Source: Kitasatospora sp. NBC_01250 (lineage in GTDB: Bacteria > Actinomycetota > Actinomycetes > Streptomycetales > Streptomycetaceae). Taken from it: a DNA stretch of 64,000 nucleotides. The stretch is from the NCBI RefSeq assembly GCF_036226465.1, contig NZ_CP108476.1, positions 8,308,001 through 8,372,000 on the forward strand. Reading direction: 5' to 3'. Positions 42,893-51,378 of this stretch are shown here, piece by piece. The notes beneath the pieces were generated by a model. The model saw only the letters and a list, made by a program, of their open reading frames with translations. It searched no databases and was not told where the DNA came from. The translations under genes and the position numbers were made by a program. Each line of letters opens with the position of its first letter. The first letter of the stretch is position 1.

Positions 42893-44739
42893 AGCTCCGT
42901 CCGGACGCGCACTACGCCCCGGTGCCGCAAGGGATCCACTGGAGCCGGGGGGACCGCTCGTTCGTCCTGTCCGGTCCGCCCGCCCTCTTCACCATCGTCG
43001 ACGACCAGCTCGACGCGCTGCTCAACGGGACGAGCCTGGACGAGATGGTGGCGGCCACCGGGGACGAGCGGGCCCGGCCCGTCCTGGACCACATCGTGCG
43101 CACGCTCGTCGCCCAGGACGTGCTGATCGATCTGGACGCGGTGGACGGCCCGCTGCCGGACCGGCGCAGCGCCGAGGAGCACGCCGCGCTGCTGTGCTAC
43201 CTCGAGGCGCATTGCGCCGAGCCCTACCGGGCGTTCGCCGCGGTGCGCGCCGCCCGGGTGGTGGTCGGCGGCGGCGGCCCCGGGGCCGAGGCCGTGCGGC
43301 GCGGGCTGGCCGCCAACGGCATCGGAGAGGTCGCCAACGGCATCGGAGAGGTTACCGGGATCGACCACTCCGCGCTGTCGGAACGCGCCGCCCGCGCGAC
43401 CGTGGTGGTGCTGATCGACGACTGCGAGGCCCCGCTCGACCTGCTCGCCGCCGTCGCGCGGCTGGCGCCGGGCACACCCGTGGTGCCGGTGGCCGCCGGG
43501 CCCGCCGTCGCGCTGGTCGGGCCGGTCTGCTCCGACCCGGCCGAGGTGCGGGCGTTCCTGGCCGTGCGGGCCCGGGCCACCGACTGGCAGCTGACCGGGG
43601 TGGACTCCGCAGCACCGCGCCCGATCAGCGCGGTGCTGGCCGGGTCGCTGGCCGCCCAGGGCGTGCTGGCCCACCTGGCCGGCACCGCGCACGGTCCGTG
43701 CACCGCAGGGGTGGTGCACGGCCACGCGGTGCGGACCACCGCCGTCCCGGTGCCGCGGGCCGGGACCGGACCGGTCTGGCGCCCGCTGGAGCCGGCGCAG
43801 CGCACCGTCCCCGGGCGCGAGCCCGGTGTGGAGCCCGGCCGGGAGCTCGACGCGAAGCCCGGCCGGGAGCCCGGCTCCGAAGCCGTCGTCCCGGCCCCGG
43901 CGGGGGAGGTTCAGCTCGACGCCGCGCTGACCGCCCGGTGGACCGGCCTGGCCCGCTGGGGCCGGGACCTGGACCTCCTGCAACTGCCCCTCAGCCTGGT
44001 CACCGCCCAGGTGGTGCCCGGCCCCGGACCGTCCACCGCCCTCGTCGGTGGGACAGTCGGTCCGCACGTCCTGGGGTGGGGCCGGAACCGCGCAGCCGCC
44101 GGCCATACGGCCGGGCTCGCCGTGCTGCGCCACCGCGCCGGTGAGGAGTGGACCGAGGACCTGAGCCGGGCTGGGGGCAATGCGGGGCTGGTGCCCGCGG
44201 CCGGGCTCACCGAGGCCCACCTCCTGGTCGACGGCCTGCTCCGGCAGGCCGGACAGGAGGCCCTGGCCCGGTCCGTCGGTGCCCCGCTGGCCTGGGAGGA
44301 GGTCGAGGGCATCACGGCCCGGACGCTCTGGGGCCTGCTGAGGGAATTCTTCGACATCCCCGCCGAGCTGCACCGGCACACCGTGAACGGCCTGGACTGG
44401 CACCTGGTCAGCGTGGTGGACGAGGCCACCGGCGAGGTCCTGGCCACGCAGTGGGGCCCGCGCCCGGCCTCCGCCGCCTACGCGGCCCTGTTCGCCGCCA
44501 CCGCCCGCGCTCAGTTCCAGGCGGCCACGCGGAGCGCACCGCAGGCACCCGTCCTGCCGCCGGACCCGGTCGGAACGTGGTCACTGGAGGTCGCCCCGCC
44601 GGCCCAGGTGGACGACTGCCTGCGCCAACTGCTCGCGCGTGCCCGGGCCCTGGGGCTGCAACCGCGCGCGCAGCGGCTGGTCCGCGACGCGACCGTCGGC
44701 GAGCTGGCGCTGGCCTGTGGCTGGGTGGCCCTGGCATGA
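42883..44739 (+). CDS. TOMM leader-binding E1/ThiF-like cyclodehydratase partner (TbtF-like)
   Basis: 618 residues from ATG 42883, overlapping LanB by 10 nt; GTG 42889 is an alternative. The first ~85 residues form the winged-helix RiPP recognition element (YAPVPQGIHWSRGDRSFVL, then VDDQLDALLNGTSLDEMV). A Rossmann E1-like part follows (ARVVVGGGGPGAEAVRRGL). A Pro/Arg/Glu-rich spacer of repeated PGRE units (residues 305-335) precedes the C-terminal half. It lacks the adenylating Arg-finger pattern of true E1 enzymes, as ocin-ThiF proteins do. It presents the precursor to the YcaO enzyme. ATGA overlap with the YcaO gene. Confidence 0.85.
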   Translation: MRVKLRPDAHYAPVPQGIHWSRGDRSFVLSGPPALFTIVDDQLDALLNGTSLDEMVAATGDERARPVLDHIVRTLVAQDVLIDLDAVDGPLPDRRSAEEHAALLCYLEAHCAEPYRAFAAVRAARVVVGGGGPGAEAVRRGLAANGIGEVANGIGEVTGIDHSALSERAARATVVVLIDDCEAPLDLLAAVARLAPGTPVVPVAAGPAVALVGPVCSDPAEVRAFLAVRARATDWQLTGVDSAAPRPISAVLAGSLAAQGVLAHLAGTAHGPCTAGVVHGHAVRTTAVPVPRAGTGPVWRPLEPAQRTVPGREPGVEPGRELDAKPGREPGSEAVVPAPAGEVQLDAALTARWTGLARWGRDLDLLQLPLSLVTAQVVPGPGPSTALVGGTVGPHVLGWGRNRAAAGHTAGLAVLRHRAGEEWTEDLSRAGGNAGLVPAAGLTEAHLLVDGLLRQAGQEALARSVGAPLAWEEVEGITARTLWGLLREFFDIPAELHRHTVNGLDWHLVSVVDEATGEVLATQWGPRPASAAYAALFAATARAQFQAATRSAPQAPVLPPDPVGTWSLEVAPPAQVDDCLRQLLARARALGLQPRAQRLVRDATVGELALACGWVALA

Positions 44740-46772
44740 GCGCACGGATCACGAGCCCGCGGACCACCAGCACACAGGTCACCGGCACACAGGTCACCGG
44801 CACACAGGTCACCAGCTCAGAGGTCACCGGCACACAGGTCACCGGCGGACGGATCCTGCCGGGGCCCGGCGCGCCGGCCGACCTGCTGGCGCTCCCCTGG
44901 CACGAGCTGACGGATGAACCCGACCCGCCGCTGATCGCGGTCTGCGCGGGCTACGACGCTGCGTGGGAGAGCGAGGCACTGGCGCTGGCCCGTGAGCAGG
45001 GCCGCCCGCTGCTGTCGGTGCGGGCGACCCCGGCGGAGGTCCTGCTCGGGCCGCTCTGGACCCCTGACGACACGTCGGCCTGCGCCGGCTGCGCGCAGGT
45101 CCGCGACACCGACCACGACGCGCCGGGCCAGGCCCACGAGCCGACCACCGCCCCGGCGGCGCCACCGGCGCCGCGACGGCGGGCCGCTGGCGCGCCGGTC
45201 CTGGCACCCGCCCTCGGGCAGCTCCTGGCCGAACTGCTCCGGGATGCCCGGCCGCTGCTCGCCCCGGGCGACCTGCTCGCGCTCACCCACGAAGGCCGGC
45301 TGCGCCGGCACCGGGTGACGCCCAGCCACCGCTGCCCCGTGTGCGCGAGCGATCCGGGCCCGCGGGTCGCCCGCTCCTGCGACCCGCCCCCGCCGCGTCC
45401 CCTGCTCCCGCGCCCCACCAGCGCCCAACCGCCCGACCGCGGCGAGCCGCCCTTCGGTCTGGACCCCGAGCGGATGCGCGCGGCGCTGACCGATCCCCGG
45501 TTCGGACCGGTGCTCGGGACCCAGCGGTTGCGCCCGGTCGCCATGGCGATGACCGAGACCCGCCTGCTCGGGGCCACGTTCCCGGGCTACGGCCGCGGCT
45601 CCACCTTCCGGCGCGCCGAGCCCGTGGGCTGCCTGGAGGCGTACGAGCGCAGCGCCGGATATCCGCACGTAGCCCCGCTCGTGCGCGGCGCCACGGCGCG
45701 CGAGCTGGGCGAGCAGGCGATCGGGCTCGCCGGGCTGGGCCACCACACCGCGCGGCAGCTGGACTCGCCGCTCAGCAGCCTGCGGCCCTTCGACGAGGAC
45801 ACCCCGATGGACTGGGTGTGGGGCCACCCGCTGGACGGCGGCCGGCCGCTGCTCGTCCCGGCCGAGGTCGGCTTCTACCAGTACAGCTACCCCGCCCTCT
45901 CCGACGCGCCCGAACACGCCGGCCGCACGCGCCACTTCCACGACTCCTCCAGCGGCTGCGCACTCGGCGGCAGCTACGAGGAGGCCGCCCTGCACTCCCT
46001 GCTGGAGCTGGCCGAGCGCGACGCCTTCCTGCTCTCCTGGCACCGGCGCCGGCCGCTGCCCCGGATCGCAGCGCAGGAGATCACCGACCGCGAGTGCCGG
46101 CTGCTGATCCGGCAGATCGAGGAGCAGGGCTACCAGGTCCACCTGCTGGTCGCCACGATCGACCTCGCGATCCCGGTGGTCTGGGTCATGGCGCTGCGTG
46201 AGGACGGCCGGATGCCGGCCACCCTCAGCTCCGCCGGCTCCGGCGTGGACCCGGTGGCCGCCGCCCGGGCGGGCCTGTGGGAGCTGTCCCAGATGGTCAG
46301 CTCCGGAGCGGACTGGGACATCGAGGCGGCCCGCCCGCTCGCCACCGACCCCTGGCTCGTCGCCCAGATGTCCGACCACCACAAGCGCTACGCCTACCCC
46401 GAACTGCTGCCCCGGATGCGCGAGTTGCTGGGCGGGCCGGTGGTCAGCCCGGCGCAGGCGTTTCCCGGCTGGCCGGACGTCTTCACCAACGCCGCCGACG
46501 GGGACGTCACCCAGGCCCTGCGCTTCGTCGCGGAGCTGTTCCGGCAGGCCGGGCTGGAGCGCATCGTGGTGGTCGACCAGTCCACCCCCGAACACACCGC
46601 CGCCGGACTGTCCGTCGTCAAGTCCGTGGTCCCCGGCATCCTGCCGATGTGCTTCGGGCAGGCACAACAGCGGCTCGCCGGGATCCCCCGGCTGGCCTCC
46701 GCCGTCGCGGAGGCCACCGGCACGCCGCCACGCGAGGAGGACTTCCCCTTCGACCCCCACCCCTTCCCCTGA
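44736..46772 (+). CDS. YcaO cyclodehydratase (TOMM D-protein, TbtG-like)
   Basis: 678 residues from ATG 44736. The N-terminus has a VTGTQ repeat array (11-38), then a domain with two Cys pairs, CAGC near residue 116 and CPVC near 200, likely binding zinc. The YcaO domain (about 250-678) has ATP/Mg motifs SSSGCALGGSYEEAALHSLLELAERDAFLLSWH and ATLSSAGSGVDPVAAARAGLWELSQ. The Pro-rich C-terminus PFDPHPFP is the catalytic tail of azoline-forming YcaO enzymes. It converts Cys/Ser/Thr of the precursor to thiazolines/oxazolines using ATP. Confidence 0.95.
   Translation: MSARITSPRTTSTQVTGTQVTGTQVTSSEVTGTQVTGGRILPGPGAPADLLALPWHELTDEPDPPLIAVCAGYDAAWESEALALAREQGRPLLSVRATPAEVLLGPLWTPDDTSACAGCAQVRDTDHDAPGQAHEPTTAPAAPPAPRRRAAGAPVLAPALGQLLAELLRDARPLLAPGDLLALTHEGRLRRHRVTPSHRCPVCASDPGPRVARSCDPPPPRPLLPRPTSAQPPDRGEPPFGLDPERMRAALTDPRFGPVLGTQRLRPVAMAMTETRLLGATFPGYGRGSTFRRAEPVGCLEAYERSAGYPHVAPLVRGATARELGEQAIGLAGLGHHTARQLDSPLSSLRPFDEDTPMDWVWGHPLDGGRPLLVPAEVGFYQYSYPALSDAPEHAGRTRHFHDSSSGCALGGSYEEAALHSLLELAERDAFLLSWHRRRPLPRIAAQEITDRECRLLIRQIEEQGYQVHLLVATIDLAIPVVWVMALREDGRMPATLSSAGSGVDPVAAARAGLWELSQMVSSGADWDIEAARPLATDPWLVAQMSDHHKRYAYPELLPRMRELLGGPVVSPAQAFPGWPDVFTNAADGDVTQALRFVAELFRQAGLERIVVVDQSTPEHTAAGLSVVKSVVPGILPMCFGQAQQRLAGIPRLASAVAEATGTPPREEDFPFDPHPFP
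44766..44849 (+). repeat. 15-bp in-frame tandem repeats at the YcaO N-terminus
   Basis: Units of gtcaccggcacacag (44778-44837, four copies, one divergent) with partial units on both sides encode a Val-Thr-Gly-Thr-Gln array before the first structured domain. Confidence 0.9.
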
Positions 46773-46785
46773 GACGGCGCCTCCG

Positions 46786-48423
46786 ATGACGACGACCACC
46801 GATGTCCGGCTCTTCGCCTACCGCCAGGGCCCGTTGCGGACCGCACTGGCCGAGCTGACCCCGGGCAGCGACACCGACTCCACCACCTCGGCCCTGCCCC
46901 CGGCCCGGGCCCGCGGCAGCCGTGGGCGGCCCCTGCCGACCGGCACCCACCGGCTGCTGGCCGACGCACCGTACCCGCAACCACTGCCGGCCGACGCCCT
47001 CGCCACGCTGGGCCCCGGGGACCTGGCGGGCCACCTGCTGGTCTGCGCCCTCGGCCTGCAACGACGCGAGCCCTCGCACCACTTCAACGACCACCGGGCG
47101 ATCGCCTCGGTGCGCAGCAAGTTCCCCGTGCACGCCTTCGTCCTGGCACCCGACGGATCCCGCGCCTACCTGGACATCTACCGGCACGCCCTGATCGACC
47201 TGCAGGACGACGCGGACGGCTCGGACAACGCGGACAACTCAGATGGTTCGGACAACGCGGACGACCGGGGCGACCTCGCGGAGCTGCTCCCCGCCCCGGG
47301 CGACCTCACCGTGGTGCTGGCCGCGCGCTACACCGACCTGCCAGTCGACTACGGGCGCCTGCGCTGCACGCTGAGCCTGCTGGAGCTGGGCATCAACCTG
47401 CGCGCCCTGCACACCGCTGCCGACCTGCTGGGCGTCCCGGTCCGGTTGCGCTCGGACGCCGCACTCACCCGCGCCGCCGGCCGGCTGCTGGAACACGGCG
47501 GTCCCGGGGCCTGGTCCCCGCCGCTGGTCGTCACCCTCGAAGGCGCCGGCCCGCTGCCGTCCAGCCGCCCGCTGCCGGGCACGGACGGGTTCGGGGACGC
47601 GGAGCAACACGCGTGGGAGTGCGGGCTGCTGCGCGAGCAGTCCGGCCAGGAGTTGGTCCGGGAGGCGGACGCGGTGACCGCACCGCTCGCCGCGCTCTCG
47701 TGCGGCGCGGGCGAACCCGTGCGCAGCGTACCGGACCTGGCGGGGCGTGAGCCGGCGGAGCACCGCCCTGCGGAGCGTGAGCCGGCGGGCCAGGATGCCG
47801 GCCCCGCGCGGCCCGACTGGGCCCGGACCCTGTGGAACCGGTCCGCCGGGCGGACCCGGGCCGGCCTGCTGGGGTTCTCCGCCCGACCCGCCGTGCTCGG
47901 TGCGGAGTTCCTGCGCGACACGCTCGCCTGGCTCGACCGGCCGGCGCCGGGCCCGCTGCTCCCCGAGGTGGGCCGCCGGGTGCTGACCCGCGTCGCACTG
48001 CAGCGAACGGCCGGGCTCCCCACCGGCCGCTACGCGGTGGCGCGCGGCCACGTGGAGTGCGAGCAGCAGGACTCCGACCTGATGCGGCGGTTCGCGGACG
48101 CCTTCGGCTACCCGCTGACGCCCGCCGTCGACTGCGGGCTGCGCCACGCGAACGCCGTGTGGGTCTTCGCCGCCGACCTTGACGGGATCCTGGCGGAGTT
48201 CGGGCCGGCCGGCTGGTCACTGCTCCAACTCTGGTGCGGCTGGGCCACCCACGGGCTGACCACCGCCGCCGCCGCGCACGGCCTGTTCGCCCGCCCGGCC
48301 CGATCCTTCGGCGAGTTCTGGCTGCAACGGACGCTCGACCTGCCTCGCTCGACGTTTCCGGTCTTCACCGTCATCTGCGGCCGCTCCCGGTTCAGCGAAC
48401 CGGTGCTCGACCTGAGGGTCTGA
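46786..48423 (+). CDS. FMN-dependent azoline dehydrogenase (SagB/TbtE-like)
   Basis: 545 residues from ATG 46786, 13 bp after the YcaO stop. The N-terminal half includes SHHFNDHRAIASVRSKFPVHAFVLAPDGSRAYLDIYRH, a nitroreductase-like strand-helix pattern; LLELGINLRALHTAADLLGVPVRL is the typical FMN-domain helix. The C-terminal half repeats the fold (LPTGRYAVARGHVECEQQDSDLMRRF). Such enzymes oxidise azolines to aromatic azoles. The Asp-rich DGSDNADNSDGSDNADD stretch is another in-frame repeat. It is the last gene of the RiPP operon. Confidence 0.8.
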   Translation: MTTTTDVRLFAYRQGPLRTALAELTPGSDTDSTTSALPPARARGSRGRPLPTGTHRLLADAPYPQPLPADALATLGPGDLAGHLLVCALGLQRREPSHHFNDHRAIASVRSKFPVHAFVLAPDGSRAYLDIYRHALIDLQDDADGSDNADNSDGSDNADDRGDLAELLPAPGDLTVVLAARYTDLPVDYGRLRCTLSLLELGINLRALHTAADLLGVPVRLRSDAALTRAAGRLLEHGGPGAWSPPLVVTLEGAGPLPSSRPLPGTDGFGDAEQHAWECGLLREQSGQELVREADAVTAPLAALSCGAGEPVRSVPDLAGREPAEHRPAEREPAGQDAGPARPDWARTLWNRSAGRTRAGLLGFSARPAVLGAEFLRDTLAWLDRPAPGPLLPEVGRRVLTRVALQRTAGLPTGRYAVARGHVECEQQDSDLMRRFADAFGYPLTPAVDCGLRHANAVWVFAADLDGILAEFGPAGWSLLQLWCGWATHGLTTAAAAHGLFARPARSFGEFWLQRTLDLPRSTFPVFTVICGRSRFSEPVLDLRV

Positions 48424-48524
48424 CGCGCCGCCGCCTACAGCCGGCTGGTCGGGTTCATTGCACGCGCACGCGCACGCCCACCCGTTCCCGCACCAGCACC
48501 GGCACCGGCGCGAACCGAAGGACC

Positions 48525-48644
48525 ATGGCATCGGCTGTGCCGTACGTGAACGTCAACGGTGCCCGCCTCCCCGAGCAGGACAGCGGTGGCGAGGGCCCGG
48601 GTCGTGCTCCTCAGCCACGGCAACCTGGTGGATCGCGACACGTG
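48525..48644 (+). pseudogene. 5' fragment of an alpha/beta hydrolase gene
   Basis: MASAVPYVNVNGARLPEQDSGGEG is followed, one frame over, by RVVLLSHGNLVDRDT and a stop. Together they read as the first strands and oxyanion SHGN motif of an alpha/beta hydrolase. The frameshift is near 48597, and the remaining catalytic part is absent. Confidence 0.7.
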
Positions 48645-48653
48645 AAAGCCTCC

Positions 48654-48689
48654 GGGGCCGGCCGGGCTCACCGGAGTCCGGCCGGCCCC
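48654..48689 (+). terminator. GC hairpin, 12-bp stem
   Basis: ggggccggccgg (48654-48665) pairs perfectly with ccggccggcccc (48678-48689) around a 12-nt loop, about 230 bp downstream of the RiPP operon. It may terminate it. Confidence 0.55.
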
Positions 48690-48997
48690 GGGACCGGCCT
48701 CGGGCCCTGCTGCGTCGCCAGCGGCCAGCACTTGTGGTCCAACGTCGACTCCCACGGCGGCGCCGCACCCTGGCCCCAGTGCGTCATCGACGCCTTCCGA
48801 CAGCTGAACATCACTACCTCGCAAGCCCTGACGGCTCCGGGATGCCAGCCGTTGCCGGCGCGAAGGGCGGCCGTGCGAGTTGGGAGATGACATCCCCAGT
48901 GCGGTGACCGAGAAGGTCCACCGGGCTGGCGCTGGCGGGCGGCGTGCCGGTTGGATGTCGCGAGACGTTTCAACTCGATGGAGCGAGGACCCGACAC

Positions 48998-49312
48998 ATG
49001 ACCTCTGACGACCTGTTTGACGAGATCGCCACCGACCTCGCCGTACGCGGTGCCACCGCCGGAACGATGTTCGGCAAGCGCGGTCTCAAGGCCCGCGGCA
49101 AGGCATTCGCCTGCCTCAAGGGCGACCTGCTGGCTCTCCGGCTGGGTGACGGCACCCCCGGCCACGCCGAGGCCCTTGCCCTGCCCGGAGCCGAACTTTT
49201 CGATCCCTCCGGCAAGCACCGCCCATTCAAAGACTGGGTCGCCATCCCCGTCGCCCACGCCCATGCCTGGCCCCACTACGCCGAAACCGCGCTCGACAGC
49301 CTCGACGGCTGA
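48998..49312 (+). CDS. TfoX N-terminal domain protein
   Basis: 104 residues from ATG 48998 with gcgagga upstream. TfoX_N pattern: TAGTMFGKRGLKARGKAFACLKGDLLALRLG, PGAELFDPSGKHRPFKDWVAIP. These small proteins are related to the competence regulator Sxy/TfoX but in actinomycetes have no known role. It lies between decayed genes but looks intact. Confidence 0.88.
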   Translation: MTSDDLFDEIATDLAVRGATAGTMFGKRGLKARGKAFACLKGDLLALRLGDGTPGHAEALALPGAELFDPSGKHRPFKDWVAIPVAHAHAWPHYAETALDSLDG

Positions 49313-49325
49313 AGGAGGGAGGCCA

Positions 49326-49645
49326 GTGGCAGAGCCGGTTAAGGTCCGCAGACTCACGGACCAAGAGGGCCAGCAGTTGCAGCGGATCGTGCGCCGGGGC
49401 AGTACGAACTCGGTGCGCTACCGGCGGGCGTGATGCTGCTGGCCTCGGCCGGCGGCAACAGGGTTCCGGTCATCGCCCGGCTGGTCCAGGCGGACGAGGA
49501 CACGGTGCGTGAGGTGATCCACCGGTTCAACGAGATCGGCCTGGCCGCTCTGGACCCTCGGACCTCCGCGAGTTCAGGGAAACTGAAGGCTCTTCAGCGG
49601 GAACCCGCGGGTTGGATGCTGTGCTCTGCAGGGATCGACCCGTGA
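49326..49645 (+). pseudogene. IS630-family transposase fragment 1
   Basis: VAEPVKVRRLTDQEGQQLQRIVRRGS...VRYRRA (49326-49433) continues in another frame as MMLLASAGGNRVPVIARLVQADEDTVREVIHRFNEIGLAALDPR (from 49430). This is the HTH N-terminus of IS630-type transposases broken by a frameshift at the overlap. The DDE part is lost; sequence after 49565 is unrelated. Confidence 0.85.
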
Positions 49646-49646
49646 G

Positions 49647-49844
49647 TTGTCTCCGACTCACGGCGAGGCGTCCTGGTTTGTGGGCGTCGTCGCGCCGTTG
49701 AACCTCACCGCTGCGGAACGGGCTGAGCTGGAACGGCGGGTGAGTCGGCGGAAGTCGGCTCAGGATTTGGCGATGCCGGCTCGTGTGGTTCTGGCTTGCG
49801 GCCGGCTCGACGAGGGCGGGTCGACGTTCATGATGCCGGATTGA
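49647..49844 (+). pseudogene. IS630-family transposase fragment 2
   Basis: 65 residues: the first 17 are not recognisable, then PLNLTAAERAELERRVSRRKSAQDLAMPARVVLACG is the N-terminus of a different IS630 subgroup. It stops where the convergent S51 peptidase gene begins; their ends overlap by 17 bp. Confidence 0.8.
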
Positions 49845-50505
49845 GCAGCTTCCAGTGGCCCTCGGAGACGACCTCGACGTCGCCGTCGGTCACCTTGATG
49901 GCGGTCTGAGCGTCGATGGCGTACGCCGGACCCTTGATCTTGGCGGCCCAGCGTTCCGCCGCGGCCATCGTGTTCTCCGGACAATCCGGGCTGTCGAGGT
50001 GCGGGAAGATGGAGAAATCGACGAGTCCCAGCGTGGTGTCGTCCCCGGTGGGTGGCTTCCAACCGACGAACTCCTCCCCGATGCGGGGAGTCAGCACCAT
50101 GCTCCCGGCGCTGAGCCCTACGTAGACCGTGTCGCGCAGCGAGGGGAAGAGGTCGGCCAGTCCGGACTCCCGCATCCAGTGGCACAGGTAGAGCGCGTCG
50201 CCGCCGTTCACCAGCAGGGCGTCTGCTTCTCGGACCCAGGAGACCCAGCGTTCCTTGTCGATGCTGGGCAGTGCGGTGAGCTCCAGCACGCCCACCGACT
50301 TCCACCCCAACTCGGTCATGGGACTGGGGGACTGTCCGCTGATGAAACGCCATGGCCCACCCGGATCCCCGTACGGCCCCCCGTACCCTGCGGTGGGGAT
50401 GCAGAGGGCGCTGGCCTCGGCGATCGGTTTGCCCAGAAGATCGACCAGCGCCGCCAGCACGCTTGCGTTCCTGACGCCGGAGTCGGTAAGGAGAAATTTC
50501 ATCAC
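49828..50505 (-). CDS. Peptidase S51 (dipeptidase E-like)
   Basis: 225 residues from ATG 50505 (or the next codon, also ATG), with gggagtgggg upstream. The nucleophile is in YVGLSAGSM (Ser near residue 133). NGGDALYLCHW and FPHLDSPDCPENT match the conserved loops of the class-I-GATase-like S51 fold. Family members cleave Asp-X dipeptides or related substrates in the cytoplasm. Its 3' end runs into an IS630 fragment, so the last residues may be altered. Confidence 0.9.
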   Translation of the reverse strand: MMKFLLTDSGVRNASVLAALVDLLGKPIAEASALCIPTAGYGGPYGDPGGPWRFISGQSPSPMTELGWKSVGVLELTALPSIDKERWVSWVREADALLVNGGDALYLCHWMRESGLADLFPSLRDTVYVGLSAGSMVLTPRIGEEFVGWKPPTGDDTTLGLVDFSIFPHLDSPDCPENTMAAAERWAAKIKGPAYAIDAQTAIKVTDGDVEVVSEGHWKLLNPAS

Positions 50506-50535
50506 GCCCCCACTCCCGGGTTCAGATCCTCAGCA

Positions 50536-50934
50536 TTGATCATCCACCAATGCTGTCACGGCGTTCAACGATTCGGCGCTGGTTTCCAGGAGAGCGCGGG
50601 CGGAGTTCGCGTAGAGTGGGAGCTGCCGGGCGGGAAGCTGGAACTCGGCGAGGAGCCGCCGGACTGTGCCGCCCGCGAGGTGCAGGAGGAGAGCGGTTGG
50701 GAGGTCGAGGCCGGTCCGCTGCTCGATGTGTGGATGTACCGGCCGATCCCCGACCGCCACGTCTTCATCGTGGCCTACGGCTGCCAACGGCTCGGCGAGG
50801 ACTGCGCGCCGGTGGTCAGCGCCGAGCACAAGGAGATCGGGCTCTTCCGGAAGGACAAGGTGGCCGACCTGGTGATGCCGCAGGGCTACAAGGACTCTGT
50901 GGCCCGCTGGTACGCGCACCTCGGTCTCGGCTGA
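50536..50934 (+). pseudogene. N-terminally truncated Nudix hydrolase
   Basis: The Nudix box is complete: G-K-L-E-L-G-E-E with REVQEESGW (G(x5)E(x7)REVxEExGW), following VEWELPGG. The usual N-terminal strand before WELPGG is missing and the frame has no ATG or GTG; TTG 50536 is the only possible start. It looks like the remnant of a working gene cut at its 5' end near the S51 promoter. Confidence 0.75.
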
Positions 50935-51378
50935 TCCGACACGGCAGCGCCCACCGACACCGCGCCTGCGTCGGCGAGCGCCGCGACACTCTGGCGCTGG
51001 GCCGCCCCGGAGGCCGAGCAGGTACTGGAGCGGCGCCGGCTCGGCGAGATCTTCAGGGCGGATCGCCGGACCGACTGTCGCGACCAGGAACGTGATCCGA
51101 CGTACCCAGTCGGCGCCGCCCCGCCGCCCCGGCGCCGCCGCGGTCTGGCGGCGGTGCGGTATCGGCCAGCCGTGCCGCGGCGCCGCCGGCCTGACTCGCG
51201 GCGGCCGTCCGACCCACAACACGTCACCCGTCCCATGACACGGCACCTGACCCACACCGCGCACGTCAACCGCCGTCTCTCCTCAGCGACAGCAGCCGCG
51301 AAATGGCTCAGAGGTGTCTACCTGGTCGTATTTCGGCTGCGTTAGCGTCGCCTTTCCGAACACCGATGGGGAGGTCTC
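50935..51378. other. Intergenic region before the polyol dehydrogenase operon
   Basis: 444 bp. The first 300 bp are GC-rich with no supportable gene on either strand. The last 90 bp are lower in GC and likely hold the promoter of the 51.4-kb operon; a good ribosome-binding site (ggggagg) precedes GTG 51379. Confidence 0.5.

Larger units (their letters stand above)
48424..48997. other. Gene-poor stretch after the RiPP operon
   Basis: 574 bp holding a hydrolase fragment (48525-48644) and a hairpin (48654-48689). A frame at 48690-48890 (ending VRVGR) has coding-like bias and a SNVDSHGGAAPWPQCVIDAF segment, but no start and no family that I recognise. Confidence 0.5.

Noticed and set aside
48690..48890. 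Possible small protein ending in VRVGR
   Set aside because: No start codon with a ribosome-binding site, a hairpin in its upstream part and no recognisable family; kept only as a note.
50530..51264. Minus-strand frame over the Nudix remnant and intergenic DNA
   Set aside because: Composition is antisense-like and the plus strand shows a complete Nudix box.
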